A DNA stretch of 64,000 bases from Eonycteris spelaea (GCA_003508835.1 PUFA01000062.1:5487001-5551000); one strand, 5' to 3'. Counted from the stretch's first letter, positions 12,000 to 24,255 are shown. Notes: generated from the sequence alone by a model not told the origin. Translations and numbers: made by a program.

Positions 12000-13260
12000 C
12001 CACCTACTTTAGGACATTGTACCACCATTTGCCTCTCTGTCATTTGCATCATTAATTTTTCTCTCTCCACTGAATTATTCCTATCAACATACAAGTATAT
12101 TATTAATTTGTTTAGCTTAAAATAACTTTTTAAACTCCACTTTCCCTTTGACTAATACTCTTTTCTCTGTCCTTCTCTTTTTTGCAAAATTTTAAAAGAT
12201 TGCATGTACCTACTGGTCCGATCTCTCTTACCCCATTCCATCACCAGCACCCTCACCACTCCTCTGAAACTGTTCTTCTCAAAGCCACCAGTGACTTCCA
12301 CTTTGCTAAACTTACTGATTGTTTCTAGTCCTCATATTACTTGATCTAGCAGGGGCATTTGACCCAGTAGTAGATCATGCTCTCCCACCCTCAAATACTT
12401 CCTGCACTTGGTTTCCAGGACATCCCCCTTGCCTGGTTTTTCCTCTTTTCTACTTGCTCTTTCTCAGTCTTCACTGTTGGTTCTGACTTTGACATATATC
12501 ATTTCTAGTGCCACCTTCTTTATCTCGATCCTTGTCCAAGGTACTATCTTTTCTCACCTATATTATTGCAATTCTCCTCATAACTGGTCTCCCTGCAATG
12601 TTCTTACATATATTTTAACTACAGCAGCCAAACTGATCCTGTTAAAATATGTCAAGTTGAGTCATTCTTTTGCTCAAAACACTCTAATAGCCTCCCACCC
12701 CCTTTGAACTAAAAGCAAAGTCCTTACTATGTTTTACCAGGTCCCGCATAATGTGATCCTATGTTACCTTCCTAACCTTTTCTCTCCTACTTCTCTGCCC
12801 CTTGCTCACCCAACTCCGGCCACATGGCCTTTTCACAGACGCCTTGAACTTACTAGGTCTACTTGACCTCATGGCCTTTATTCTTGCTCTTCCTACTCTT
12901 CCTCAAATCACCTCACAGCTCACTCCCTCACCTCCTCCATTTCCTTACTCAAGAGTTACCTTCTCAGTCAGGCTTCCATCGACCATCTTATTAAAAATTG
13001 CAAGCACCCCCCAAATTTATATCCCCCCTTTCTGCTTCTTTTCTTTCTTAGCATTTCTCATATCTACTCGTATTTCACTCACTTGTTTATTATTTGCCTT
13101 CCACACTAGAATGTAAGTTCCATAAGGATATACATTTTTAAAAAAATCTTTTTTGTTTACCTTTTTATCCAGTGCCTAGAACAATGTCTGGGGGGAAAAA
13201 ATAAGCATTCAGTATAAATATTTGCTGAATAAATTATGAATGAACCAAAGAGATAAATCA
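12000..13260 (+). mobile_element. L2/CR1-clade LINE relic with RT-domain remains and 3' end
   Basis: A long plus-oriented LINE relic. At 12330-12420 it encodes scattered remains of the CR1/L2-type reverse transcriptase motif around a leucine/aspartate-rich strand (AFDP..DH). Downstream follow the L2 tail blocks: GGTCTCCCTGCAATGTTCTT, CCTCCCACCCCCTTTGAACT, a CTAGAATGTAAGTTCCATAA block and the TATTTGCTGAATAAATTATG end at about 13225. Stops and frameshifts make it non-functional. Open frames of about 100 codons here are chance remains. Confidence 0.7.
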
Positions 13261-13689
13261 GTTTGTTGTAATTGGTAAATTTTTAGGAAAATAAAATTCA
13301 AATATTGGCATCAAAGCACCTCTTAACTATGGATTAGGGGATCTATCTGCCCTGTCAGTTCCTAGCCTTACTGAAGCACCAGCTTCATCAACCCCTCAGC
13401 AGCAACAATCTTCCTGGAGAAACCGCGTGAGCTCAGGGAGGACTGGCTGTCCACCAGAAGGAGTTTGCCAAGTCTATCGCTATTAACTAAGCAACAGAGG
13501 CCAGTAAGATTTTGTCTTTTTTCAATATTCTACTGGATTATCAGGTCTCATTCCTCTTGGCTTTGGCTGCAAATCCGGTTGGTGAAGATTTCCATTCAGA
13601 CTTAATTAAACTCATAAGGAACTGGCTGTATTATGATTTTCTGCTCCTATAGTTTGCCTCTGAGTATCAACAGAGCGTAAACATTTAAG

Positions 13690-13870
13690 TAAGATGTCAT
13701 TCATCATTCAACAACATTTATAGAGCTACAAGATTCCAAGTACAATAATGGAAGAAAAAATAAACAAGACCCCGGTCCTTGCCTTTGAGATCAAAGTCTA
13801 GAGAGGGAGACTTACAGACTACTTCATAAGCCTAGTAATGGTCAAAGGTTATGTGTGGGAACACTGAGTA
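13690..13870 (-). mobile_element. L2-type 3' end, antisense
   Basis: CATTCAACAACATTTATAGA, then CAAGACCCCGGTCCTTGCCT, then AAGTCTAGAGAGGGAGACTT, in the order expected for antisense L2-type tails. Confidence 0.6.
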
Positions 13871-15379
13871 GAGAGCAATGAGGGGCGTGGAAAGAAATGA
13901 GCTTCGAAGGAAGGGGCGGTGCTTGCTGAAACGGCAGGAGGGTCTCCTGCCCACTTAGATCCCTGCTTCGTCAGATACGACACAAAACAACAGCTGCCTT
14001 CTGCTCACCTTGAGGCTGAACAGTGACAGAGTTAAAAATAATTTGATTCTTTACAAATTTTTGTACGTTTCGTATTCACGTCATTGGATTTATCCCTAGG
14101 TTCCCGTCTGTGGCAATCATCAGACTAAGTAAAGTACCGTAGGATAAAGTAACCCAAGGCACCTGCTTGCTAGGTTCTCCACCTTAGACTCACAGACTAT
14201 TAGAGCTGGAACTTTCAAAGACTAGTTTTGCTCAAACTTGACACTTCCTACTGCTGAGGGTGCCAAGGCCCTAAGAGGGTGACTGCCCTCCCCAAGTGTG
14301 TCTGGTGAATTAGGTGACTCCATCTTTCAACAGGACCTAATTTGAACACATATCAAGTGAATGAATCAGTTCTTGAAGCTTATTTTCTGCATTTTCCAAG
14401 CCAGTCTTACCACTCTCCAGGCCTGGCCTGAAATAGACAACATTGCTCTGACCTTGTCTTCCTTTCCACACACCATTTGGGTTGCAAAGTGTCTGTTTAG
14501 CCAGGAGAAGCCAGTCACAAGACATCTGACCTGACCACTCTCACACATCTAAAGCAGTATAAGAGTTGCCCCAAGCTCTTTGCCTTTAAAGAGGCTCCAG
14601 AGCGGCTTTTAAGAGTTGTGACTCAAACTCCAAACCTAGATCTTTCTTGGGGTGCTAAAACCTATCACAACTTAGCACTGAAGTTTGTTTTTTGTTTTTT
14701 TTTTTCAGATTCCCCAGGGTATTCCTCATGTAACCAGATTCCCCAGGGTTTGTCCTGATCGGGAATGACAAAGGAAACAATGATGTCCTCTGCTCAGTAC
14801 TTTGTCTTTCTTACCTGGTCATACCTCTAGAGAGCAAAGGTTCACAGCCATATGCACCCAGCATCATCTCACAGACATTTGGCTCTCTCAGCTTCAGTCA
14901 ATAGGGAATTATCTTGAAGCACCAAAAAGAAATGAGACAGGAAGCCTCATAGCAGTCAAATAATCGATCGACCTGTACAGTCACCCAGAATACCATGGTA
15001 CACTGGCCAAACAGCAGTCCCTAGTCATCTTGACTCTGTTACCTCTACTATTCCCTTCCCCTCTCCTTGTTTCTTAGTTTTCATTAAGATGCTAGCTGTC
15101 TCTCCTGCTGCTGCCAACTACCATTAAAAAACATTTGATTACATTATTTTCCATGTTTATAGTCACAATTTTACATGAACAATCATTCTTTTCCTTTGAA
15201 GCATACACTCATGCATGTAGAGTCTTTAAATAAGCTCAGTTCCTCCTCAGCTAAACTATGGCTTTAATCCCTCAGACCAGATTAGGGGAAGCAATAGTAA
15301 CATGTAGTGTTTGTTCAGAGTTTTGTTTGCTTTAACTCTTAATCTCCATGCCCTTACTCTGATTCATTTTCCTTTGTAA
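13871..15379. other. Gene-free segment, nothing recognised
   Basis: A duplicated phrase CAGATTCCCCAGGGT occurs at 14706 and again near 14736, a small local tandem. No gene or named repeat recognised. Confidence 0.4.
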
Positions 15380-15550
15380 CATGTGTCCCGCTGACATTAT
15401 TTATTTATTTGTTTGCATACAACTCCCCCTCTAGAATATAATTTCCATTTGGACAAGATCTTTACTTTGTTTACTGTTATATCACCAGCATCTGGAAGAA
15501 TACTTGACAATTAGTAGCATTCTTTAAATATTTGTTGAACAAATAAATTT
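15380..15550 (+). mobile_element. L2-type LINE 3' end
   Basis: CCCCTCTAGAATATAATTTC, TTTACTGTTATATCACCAGC and TTAAATATTTGTTGAACAAA follow the standard L2 tail. Confidence 0.75.
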
Positions 15551-15554
15551 AATC

Positions 15555-15725
15555 CCCTAATGACCTATGATATAGGTGCTACGATAATCTTTCATTTCAG
15601 GTAAGAAAACTGAGGCACAAAGGGGTCAAGTACATTGCCCAAGGCCACACAGAGAGTAGGTGGTGGAGGCAAAATTAAAACCCAACTGACCCCAGAATCC
15701 TCATGCTCTGCCACTGTGCTCTACT
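15555..15725 (-). mobile_element. MIR SINE, antisense
   Basis: Clear antisense MIR: AAAACTGAGGCACAAAGGGG, CAAGGCCACACAGAGAGTAG and TGCTCTGCCACTGTGCTCTA. Confidence 0.85.
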
Positions 15726-16555
15726 GCCTCTTGGCTGCCTCGGTGCTCTGGGAAGAAAGCCTTCCTTTCAGCCCCTGCTTATTTAAGTCAGAGTCAGACT
15801 GGGTTTGAAAATAAATGAAATAATTGTTCCCTTCAGAACTGATGCTATTTGTGGTCAGCGCCGCACAGACTCTTACCCCCCAACTAGATGGGGGAGTAGC
15901 ATGGCAGCCAGTGCATCCCAAGTGGTCAGGGGCCATTGCCAGGTCCAGAGAACCAAACTGCCAGCACAGCCCTGGAACCTCGGCGGAATGGATGAAACAC
16001 CAGCATCTCAGAAAGTCTAAGTAGATGATTCTGCACAGAGATGGCCCAATGGGCCTGTAATCTGAACCATCGTGCAAGAGGGCCTTTTTGACAACTGATT
16101 CAAGCTTACCCAAAAGATAAACCTTCAGGCCTTCACAAGCAATAAGGAAAAACATATCCCATGTCGATGTCCCGAGTGAGAAGAGTCAGGTTCACTTCAC
16201 TTGCTGCCTAGCAGAACTGTCACGCCGAGGTCGTCTCAGAGGACAAACATTCAGGTATGTGTCAGTCAACACGAAACCTTCAAAGAACACATGTGGCTGG
16301 AGGCAAAGGCGTTACAGTTGGGCAATAATACTTTCGTCACAGGTAAACATGCCAAGAGAAGGATAGTAACAGAACTTAAATAGGATCCGAATTATAGTCA
16401 TGGAGCCGGGTTTATACAATACGACTTCCTTTCATGACAATCTATGAAATGTGACTGATGTTTTTGGAATCTCAAATGAATACCGTAGTTCCAGCCTAAC
16501 AGCTATATTCTAATACATGTATATGTTTAAAAGTATTTGTTCACGGATAAATATA
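15726..16555. other. Unassigned segment with 144-codon minus-strand open frame
   Basis: The longest non-simple open frame of the left half, 144 codons, reads on the minus strand at 15721-16155 and overlaps the end of the MIR. Its translation has no domain I recognise. The frame may be part of an old retroviral or LTR relic. No splice or promoter context supports a gene. Confidence 0.3.
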
Positions 16556-16559
16556 TGTC

Positions 16560-16750
16560 TCATTATCTGGGAGTCACTTCAAATGAGTCTGGGATGCGAG
16601 CGGGGCAGTGGGAGTGGGCATCGCTAAAACAAGATTGGCCACGCATTCATAAAAGGTGAAGCTAAACAATGCGCGAGGGGAGGTTTATTATACTATTCAC
16701 TCTTCTTTCGCCTGTATTTAAAATTTCCACAATGAAAGCGTTAAGATAAG
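16560..16750 (+). mobile_element. Old interspersed repeat relic
   Basis: The blocks TAAAACAAGATTGGCCACGC and GTTTATTATACTATTCACTC belong to a mammal-wide repeat that I recognise but cannot name with certainty. Confidence 0.5.
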
Positions 16751-18214
16751 CAAGTAATAAAAACAACCTTTGCATGAGATTCGTTGAGCCCCTCCGGTGT
16801 GCACAGCACTATGCCACATCCGGCAGAGGGGGCACATCCAGATGTCCCCTCGAGGAGCTTGAAGTGCCAGCAGGCGAAGGGAAGCATGCGCTCAACGACC
16901 CGAAACCCGCAGTGGGCGACAGAGCCTTAAGAGAGGGAAAGGGAAAATCCACGGCGTTCAAGTTCCGGTCGCCTGGTTAGTACTGTGCTACGTGAAACAG
17001 CCCTGTTATTAGGATGTGAAACACTATTCCAACCTAATTTCCAGGGCCCGTGACACGGTTCACGTAGAATAAACATCTGCGCTCTTTCGTGGCGTGGGAT
17101 ATGGAGGGAAAGTAGACTAATTTTCTTCCCGGATAGAACATAGCTGTGCTCAAGCATGTTGTTTTAAATGAAATGCAAAGATTTAGCTGGGAAAACATCT
17201 GGGAGTTGTAATGATGGACATAATAGGCGCAGTCAGGGCAGTGTCAGATAGAGCTTTTCCGTGATTAGGTAATTCTGAAACTGTCTCTCAACTAAGAGCT
17301 GGAGGCACTTTTTTCCTTTATTGCAATCATCTTGCCAAACAGTTCAATGTTCAGGTCTACCGGCCAAAGGCCCCCTCTGTGCTGGATGGTGCGTCAGAAA
17401 GCTTGCCAAGTGGTTCTGGGGTCTGCTTTTTCCTCCGGGCCAGGCTGACCCTCCCCGTTTTATCCCTGACCCACCTGTGGAGCAGCCCCAGGACAAGCGG
17501 GCGGGTCTCCAGATCGCACCAGAAACACCTGGATTGGAGTTGCTGTTCCCAGACTTTCAGTACTACATTTACAGTTTCTCGATCTATAATTCAAGATGAC
17601 TAATTATTCAATTATAGGAATCTTCTGCTAGTTTAATAACAGTGCTCTCATTTACCATTTTTCTTCGTTTGGAATAGCTTACCTCATTGCTAAAGCCATG
17701 AATCACGTATGCGAGCAAATTCCTTGATTCATTCTGTTCTGATGCCTGAATTTAGTAAAATGACAAGCAAAAACTGCATTATGAAAAGGAGGTAAGCTGC
17801 AAAATTTGCGTAGGTTTAAACTAACATGCTTTCAGAGAACTCTGTATAAAAACATTCTAAATTCCAGCAAAATAAAGTCTGTGTTAAATATCTATAATTT
17901 GTAATAAGGAGCAGTGTACATGTATTTCATAAACGTTAAAGCATTCTCCCCAAATGATTTCTACTTAAGTCCCCAAACATAAATCAAACCTCTATGATAT
18001 GCTAAATTCTGTGCCTATTTCTCAGATGCAGATGAGTAATACTAAACAGATAAAATGTAGTGAGTGCTACAAGAGGTGAATATGAATATAAAATAGAGCT
18101 ATGATGTAGAAAATTTTGTAAAGAAGTAAATGAGAAACAGAATCAGAGCCCGAACTCAAGCAATTTACTGTCTAGTTGATTCATTTTGATACATAATCAA
18201 AGGTTCCCTTCCTT
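16751..18214. other. Gene-free, largely non-repetitive segment
   Basis: No repeat recognised in 17160-17320 or 17590-17830, which look unlike transposon relics and contain homeodomain-type TAATTA/CAATTA words. No coding support. Confidence 0.35.
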
Positions 18215-18450
18215 TGAGGTCATGGTCAAGAGCAGAGACTTTGGGTCTAGACTACAGGTCCATCACCTAGTATCTGTGCAACCTTTGGCAAGGGACTTGA
18301 CCTCTCTGAGCTTCAGTTTCCTCACGTGCAATGGGCCCAATAGCATTACCTCGTAGCAGTGTCATGAGGAAGCAGCGAGATGGCATATGAAGAGTGCAGG
18401 GAATAACGCCGGGCACCCAGCATGCTGTCAGTAAACATTAGCTCTTTTTT
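18215..18450 (+). mobile_element. MIR SINE, near full length
   Basis: From GTCAAGAGCAGAGACTTTGG through CCTCTCTGAGCTTCAGTTTC to CATGCTGTCAGTAAACATTA, covering nearly the whole MIR. Confidence 0.85.
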
Positions 18451-19490
18451 CATACCTATACTTCCTTGAACAACAAAGCTTTCCGCAGTGAAAGAAAATC
18501 CTTCGGAGGACAGGAATTAGGGATTTAAAAGGCTGAAAGTGCTCAAGAATGGAGAGCTATACTCAGGCTAGTGAGTCAGCACTTTTCTTTATTTACTCCC
18601 TGTCTGTGCAGAAATACTGACTAATATGCTCAGAGGAAAAGATTTAAGATGATATGAATGACAAGGAAAACAATGAATCTTGATGGAGAGGCAATTTCAT
18701 TAAAGTTTTACTTTATTAACAACCAAGTTATGTGACATTTGTTGAGGGAGCCGGGTGGGGAAAGGAGAGAGAAGGAAAAGTGGATCTTTATGTGCTAACT
18801 CAAAAGACCCAGAGATAGATTTAGTTGTTAGCTTTTTCTGGCACATCTGTCTGCTCTTCTCAAAGTGCTGACCAGGAGTGGTCCGGGGCAAAGGACACCC
18901 AACCACATGATCCAGACATATGACAAGCTCGTTGTGAAGAGCTGCATGGGTTTCTCAACCTCTGACACCTCCAAAAAGAGGCTTATGCCCAGTGGGATGT
19001 GACGTTTCATGAGGACGCGTGTGCAAGCACAGCAGATGAGAACTGTTAGTTTGTCCTGGTCTACCTTCAAGAGGTGATTGAAAGATCTGGCGGATCTTTG
19101 ATTTGATTGTTGGAGCAGTGGTAAGTGGCATCACCCTCTGAACTGCACTCCTATCTCAAGACAGCTCTTTCTTAAAAACATGAAAGTGCAGTCTGTCCGG
19201 CACCCTGCAGCTGAACATTGCTGTTTATAAAATAAAAACTTGGTATTGGAAAGCCTTAAGAGAAGTTTCAGAAAACAGAGTTTCAGAAACATCTGGAGTG
19301 TTCTGCTTCCTATTTTGAAGCATCATTTTGTTGGTACCTAGAAAAAAAGATAATAAAGATAGTATCCATTTACAGATAAAAGATATTAAATATTTAAACA
19401 GTAGGTATAAATTGCAAATATTCTTGAATTCTCCATGGCTTCTACCCTATTTATGATCACAACCTTAATAAGGTGCATTTCCCAGCTTCT
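18451..19490. other. Gene-free segment, nothing recognised
   Basis: No repeat family or gene recognised. Confidence 0.4.
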
Positions 19491-19535
19491 GTGTTTCTGG
19501 AAGGTTCTGGAAGGTTCTGGAAGGTACTGGAAGGC
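19491..19535 (+). repeat. Decamer tandem array forming heat-shock-element pattern
   Basis: Four tandem copies of TTCTGGAAGG (the last with TAC for TTC). Read as 5-base units, it alternates TTC and GAA: TTC at 19495, 19505 and 19515; GAA at 19500, 19510, 19520 and 19530. Seven of eight units fit the HSF binding consensus (alternating nGAAn and nTTCn). Whether it is bound is unknown. Confidence 0.85.
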
Positions 19536-20189
19536 CTCAGAGGATCAGTCATATCAGCTCCTCCACAAAGGATGTGGGGACTGCTAATGTCACTTAGCTC
19601 TGGGCCTCAGACCGTGACACTTGAGCCTTGGTAGATGTCTCAGCAATCACTGAATCCAGTTTTCCACACGGAGAAGTTTCTTCTTTAAAATGGTAAGCGC
19701 TCCTTTGAAACCTTTACCATGTGTAAAAACTATCATTTGAGATAGGCCTAAAAACATAATATATAAATCTGAAGTAGCAGCAGTAGGATTGTGCCTAGGC
19801 CTGATACATAGTAGACGCTCAATAAAATGCTTCTTTCTATTCAGTTATCAAGTGCCCCATCTGCTGGTCAAATGGAATTTGTTATACTGATTAGAAAAAC
19901 CACGTGTCAGAAAATTAGAAGAGATAAAAGGAGCATAGAGATGAAAGAAGTGTTACAGATCATCTGAACCATTTATTTTACAAATGAAGAAGCTTATTAT
20001 AATTGTGTATATCCTAGCTAGTAGGAATGGAGAAAGTAAAACAATTTGTCACAATTGCAGTTCACATGTAGTAAGTCTGAAGAAAGATTGACCAAGAGAC
20101 AGACAACAAGTATGAAATTTTATAAGATAAAATAACCCACATATTGAAGCCGCTTTCTGGTTTAAAATTACTACCGGCCTTCTCAGGGA
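19536..20189. other. Gene-free segment with possible CTCF word
   Basis: Holds the word CCAGCAGATGGGGC on the minus strand at 19854-19867. No gene recognised. Confidence 0.4.
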
Positions 20190-20420
20190 AAATGGTAAAT
20201 TGGGAGTTTGGATTTGAAGTCAATGCTCAAATCAAGGTTCCACCCCTGCTAGCTGTTTCTTGGTTGAGATAGTTACCTCCCTGGCTTAGTATCCGTCATC
20301 CTTAAACTGTGAGTCGTAGCATAGTATTTGCTATGAAGATAAGCGACTGCCTATCAAAGCATAACAGTGGGCACATAGCAGGAACCCCAAAATTGGAGGA
20401 GGAAGGATGACATGTGGTTG
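20190..20420 (+). mobile_element. MIR SINE
   Basis: AGTCAATGCTCAAATCAAGG to GCATAACAGTGGGCACATAG, a diverged MIR. Confidence 0.65.
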
Positions 20421-21105
20421 TTGCTATTATTAATATTTGGGCTAACAATAGCTTTCCTAGATGTCTACCAGCAGGGTTGTCAGGAGGATTTGAGGTAATG
20501 TCCAGGAAAGTTCTTTGTAAATTGAAAACGTGCAATACAACTAAAATTTAGCATTATGAGTTAGATACAGAGGGGCAATATACTAAAGATTACGCTTTTA
20601 ATGATCATTTAACAACAACATCTTTTTAAAAGAATAAATAAGGAACATTTCTTGGATAAACTATGTTTTAAAGATACCAGCTTTCATTCGCTACCTGGAA
20701 AGACTATTCTGGGTTCTCTGCTTTTCTAAACTCAGCTCAAAAACGGAGCAATTCCTTCTTTGGTGTGTCTCTCTCATCTCACATTTCATTATATGCAGCT
20801 AGAAGAAGACAGTTCACACTTTCCGCCTGGAAATCTCTCCAGTTGGATACGTGAGTTTTTAGGCGCCCTTTCTATTTCCTACTGACCACAGGCAGCAGTG
20901 TTAGCAACCTTGCTGTCCTTACGTAACAAGGGTCCCTTTTCTTCGGGCTCCCAGGTCATGCTCTCTGTCTTCAGCTCTCATTAACACTTCCCCAGGGACC
21001 TGTTGGCTGTCACTTGTGGTTTTCTCACAGGCCCTCTGGCTCGCATTCTCCATCTCCTCAAGACCCTGTCAATTTTCTGTTCACTTAGCCCCAAAGCCAC
21101 GGCCA
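20421..21105. other. Gene-free segment, nothing recognised
   Basis: No gene or named repeat recognised. Confidence 0.4.
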
Positions 21106-21109
21106 CATT

Positions 21110-21620
21110 TCCATCACATTTATCTACTGCTGCATAAAAAGCCACCCCAAAACTTAATGCTTAAAAAAACTGTTGATTAACGTTTCCCAAGCCTTTCTAG
21201 GCCGACTGGGCTTGGCGGGCAGTCCCCCTTGGGTGTCTCATGTGGGTGCAGTCAGATGGCAGTTGGGGCTGGATGTCCATAAGGCCTTGCTCATAGGACA
21301 GCCAGCTCAGAGCTCAGCTGGTGCTGACAGAAGTCACACATGGTTTCTCTATGTGGCTTGGGCTTGTCATGGACTTACAGCTGGGTTCCAAAACCAGCAT
21401 GCTCAGGGGCAGGAGATGGAAGCTGTCAGGCCAGTGAAAAATTATGCCTGGCACTGGCACAAGGTCACTTCTGCCACCTTCTCTCAATCAAGCAGTCACA
21501 GGGCTGGCCAAGGTCCAGAGAAATCCTCTCCGCCTCTTGATGGGGTGTGTGGCAAGGTCACTCCCTATAAAATAGTGTGACAAGAGCTATTGTTGCAGAT
21601 GTCTCTGGAAACTACAATCT
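21110..21620 (-). mobile_element. Mammal-wide interspersed repeat (LTR-like), unnamed
   Basis: Begins with CTACTGCTGCATAAAAAGCC and continues through a GC-rich body to GACAAGAGCTATTGTTGCAG. It is the same family as 57030-57225. A 135-codon plus-strand open frame here is repeat-derived. The orientation is a guess. Confidence 0.5.
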
Positions 21621-22097
21621 GCCCTTTAAGGGTTTTAAAAAATGAAATTCTTTCAACCCAAAGAAAGGTGAGAGAAGAGGAAAAAGAAGCATTGAAAAAG
21701 TGAGACAAATAGCACAAACTGAGGAGATATTTAAAAATCTAAATATGTAATAATCACAATGGCCGAAAATAGACTAAACTCATTGAAAGACAAAGATTGT
21801 CAGAGTAAAATGCAAATAAATTAAGTTTCATGATGCACATAAGAGACACCCCTAAAACCTAAGAACAAAGAAAAGTTGAAAGAAAATGATAGAAGAAAAT
21901 GGCAAATTGTTATTTGCAGAGGGCTGAGTTAGTCACACTAACACGAGACTGTATAGATTGAGACAAAAAAAAAATCGCTATAGAATATGAAGAGGGTCAC
22001 TACATAATGAAGAAAACTCCAACTCCCCAGAAAGATATAACAATCAAATTTTATAAAACTTAAAATATGGATTTTTTAAAAGTGTAAAGAGTTTTTT

Positions 22098-22685
22098 AAA
22101 ATTAAGCTTATTGGGGTAACATTGGTTAATATAATTATATAATTTTCAGGTGCGCATTATCATTTCACATCTGTATACTCTATTGTTTGTTTACCTCCCA
22201 AAGTCCTTCAGCTACCATATATTTGAATCTCCTTTACCCACTTCGCCCTCCCCCTACCCTCCTATATTTGACCTCTTTTACCCCGTCTACCTCTCCTCTC
22301 CTTCCCCATCCTTTACCCTCTGGTAAACCACTAGCCTATAGTCCATGTCCATGAGTCTCTATTTGTTTATCCTGTTCATTTGTTGCTTTTAGGTTTCTAT
22401 CCCACATATAAGTGATACCATGTGATTTTCAACTTTTTCTGTCTGGCTTATTTCAGTTAGTATGATTATTTTAAGGTCCATCCATGTTGTTGCAAATGGC
22501 AGTATTTCATCTCTTCTTGTGGCTGAGTCATATTCCATTGTATATATGTATATATGTACCACAGCTTCTTTAGCTGATCATCTATCATAGGACACTTCGG
22601 TTGCTTCCATATCCTGGCCACTGTGAACAGTGCTGCTATGAACATTGGTGTGCAAATATCTTTATGGATATGAATTTTCAAATCT
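22098..22685 (-). mobile_element. 5'-truncated L1, bat-type 3' end
   Basis: Reverse-complement L1 ORF2 C-terminal and 3'UTR text. Its 3' end lies at 22098-22140 (TATTGGGGTAACATTGGTTA on the plus strand). The ORF2 part, with the antisense GGTCCATCCATGTTGTTGCA block near 22478, is truncated near 22685. Near-duplicate flanks TGTAAAGAGTTTTTTA (about 22082-22097) and TGTAAAGTTTTTTTA (about 22686-22700) look like a target-site duplication. Confidence 0.8.
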
Positions 22686-22704
22686 GTAAAGTTTTTTTAT
22701 GTGT

Positions 22705-23810
22705 AATATTGGCAAAATTATTTATAGTTAATACATTTTTACTTAAGGAATTTTACACATCGTGATTCTTTCCACTGCCTTAGTTTCTCCTGAGTTTGAG
22801 ACTTCATCTTCAAGATAGCCTTTTTAAAAAGAACTTTGCTTGATCCACAGTTGTCATGTCAGTCAGTCCATAATTCTTTTAGTTGGGCTTCTTTGATCTC
22901 CACTTGAATATGGACATACTTCAAAAATTCCCAACACGTTTAGGGTCGGAGTAGATGGATCTGTCTGTTTCTCAAATTCAGACACCCTCTAAACATGAAT
23001 AAGTTCAAATCACATGAATTCCTAAGCCGTCACACCTGGAATACTACAGATCGTTGGGATATACCAATACCTAAGAACAAAAAAATCAAATGTTAGGTCT
23101 TCAGTTTTAGCAGCTCTGCCTTGTCATTCCTTCCCACAGATCTAACAGTTCTGTGTGTAAAGGAAATGGCATATTTACTTCATAAAGCATTTTCAACACT
23201 GTAGCTCTATAGAAAAAGTCCCATCGGGATAGACCTAAACTGAAAATATTTTTTAAAAACTATGATCGCATGTGCAATTTTAAATTATCAATGTGTAAAG
23301 CAGTAGCTCAAAAGCAAGCAAGGCTAAATGATATTTTTTTATAGTCATACAAATGTGGTAACACTACTTTTTAAAAAACAAAGACATGTTCTACACAAAA
23401 GGCAGATTAATGACTGCCTCTTGAGGGAAGGCAGGGGATGAATAAGGGTACAATACAAAGATAGACTCAGCAGTATTTGTAACGTTATCATCTTAGGTTG
23501 GATTATGGATTCACAGGATTTAATTCATTTTATTCTACTTCCCAATTTACATGTCTCTGTCACATATTCCTTTGAATGTATTACATGTTACATAATAAAA
23601 TGTTAAGATAAAAAAACAGGAATTAAGTTTTACAGAGGAAATGAGGGAATGTAAGATATCAAAATGACAACCTCATTAAATTAATGATCTGAATGGTTTT
23701 CCATCGTTCAATTCCTTTTTGAAAAAATTTCCTCTGTCATTTTATTCAATCTGAAGGTGTTCTTAAAAAGTACTTCAGGAGGTTCATGAATTACCTGAAA
23801 TAACAGGCAA
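22705..23810. other. Gene-free AT-rich segment
   Basis: No gene or clear repeat recognised. 23300-23600 has the texture of an old L1 3'UTR. Confidence 0.4.
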
Positions 23811-23814
23811 CAGA

Positions 23815-23826
23815 GTGTGTGTGTGA

Positions 23827-23862
<36 letters not shown>
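23815..23862 (+). repeat. (GT)n(GA)n microsatellite
   Basis: A GT run with one interruption, followed by about eight GA units. Confidence 0.95.
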
Positions 23863-23934
23863 TGGAGGGATGAGTGAGGGAAGACTCCACTCTTTTGATA
23901 AGGGTGTGTACAGATAAGCAGTGCACAGTAGTTA

Positions 23935-24255
23935 AGGGGATGGGTTTGGGTGACAGAAACACTAGGGTTTCAATCTTGGATTAAATATTCATTAGTGTGC
24001 GGTATTAGTCAAGTTGCTTACCTCTCTGAGATTTGGTTCCCAAATCCATAAAATAAGAATCACAATGCCCACCTCACAATGTGAAGGCACAGATGAAAGG
24101 ACATATAGAGATAGAGATAGAGATAGAGATAGAGATAGAGATAGAGATAGAGATAGAGATAGAGATAGAGATAGAGATAGAGACAGAGATAGAGATATAT
24201 AGATGTATGAGTTCGGCACAGTTCCTAATACAGAATATATATGCTTTAATGATTA
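23935..24255 (+). mobile_element. MIR SINE split by a microsatellite
   Basis: MIR text runs from CAGTAGTTAAGGGGATGGGT through TTGCTTACCTCTCTGAGATT to 24100, then resumes after the hexanucleotide run with GGCACAGTTCCTAATACAGA. Confidence 0.75.
24104..24198 (+). repeat. (GATAGA)n hexanucleotide microsatellite
   Basis: About 15 units of AGATAG/GATAGA, nearly perfect apart from one GACAGA. It sits at the position of the MIR central region, so it probably grew from MIR sequence. Confidence 0.95.

Noticed and set aside
12408..13116. Open frames of about 100 codons with many leucines and serines
   Set aside because: They lie in a pyrimidine-rich L2-type LINE relic and do not keep one reverse-transcriptase frame.
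24104..24198. Regularly spaced repeat considered as a CRISPR-like array
   Set aside because: Perfect hexanucleotide microsatellite with no spacers, in mammalian DNA.
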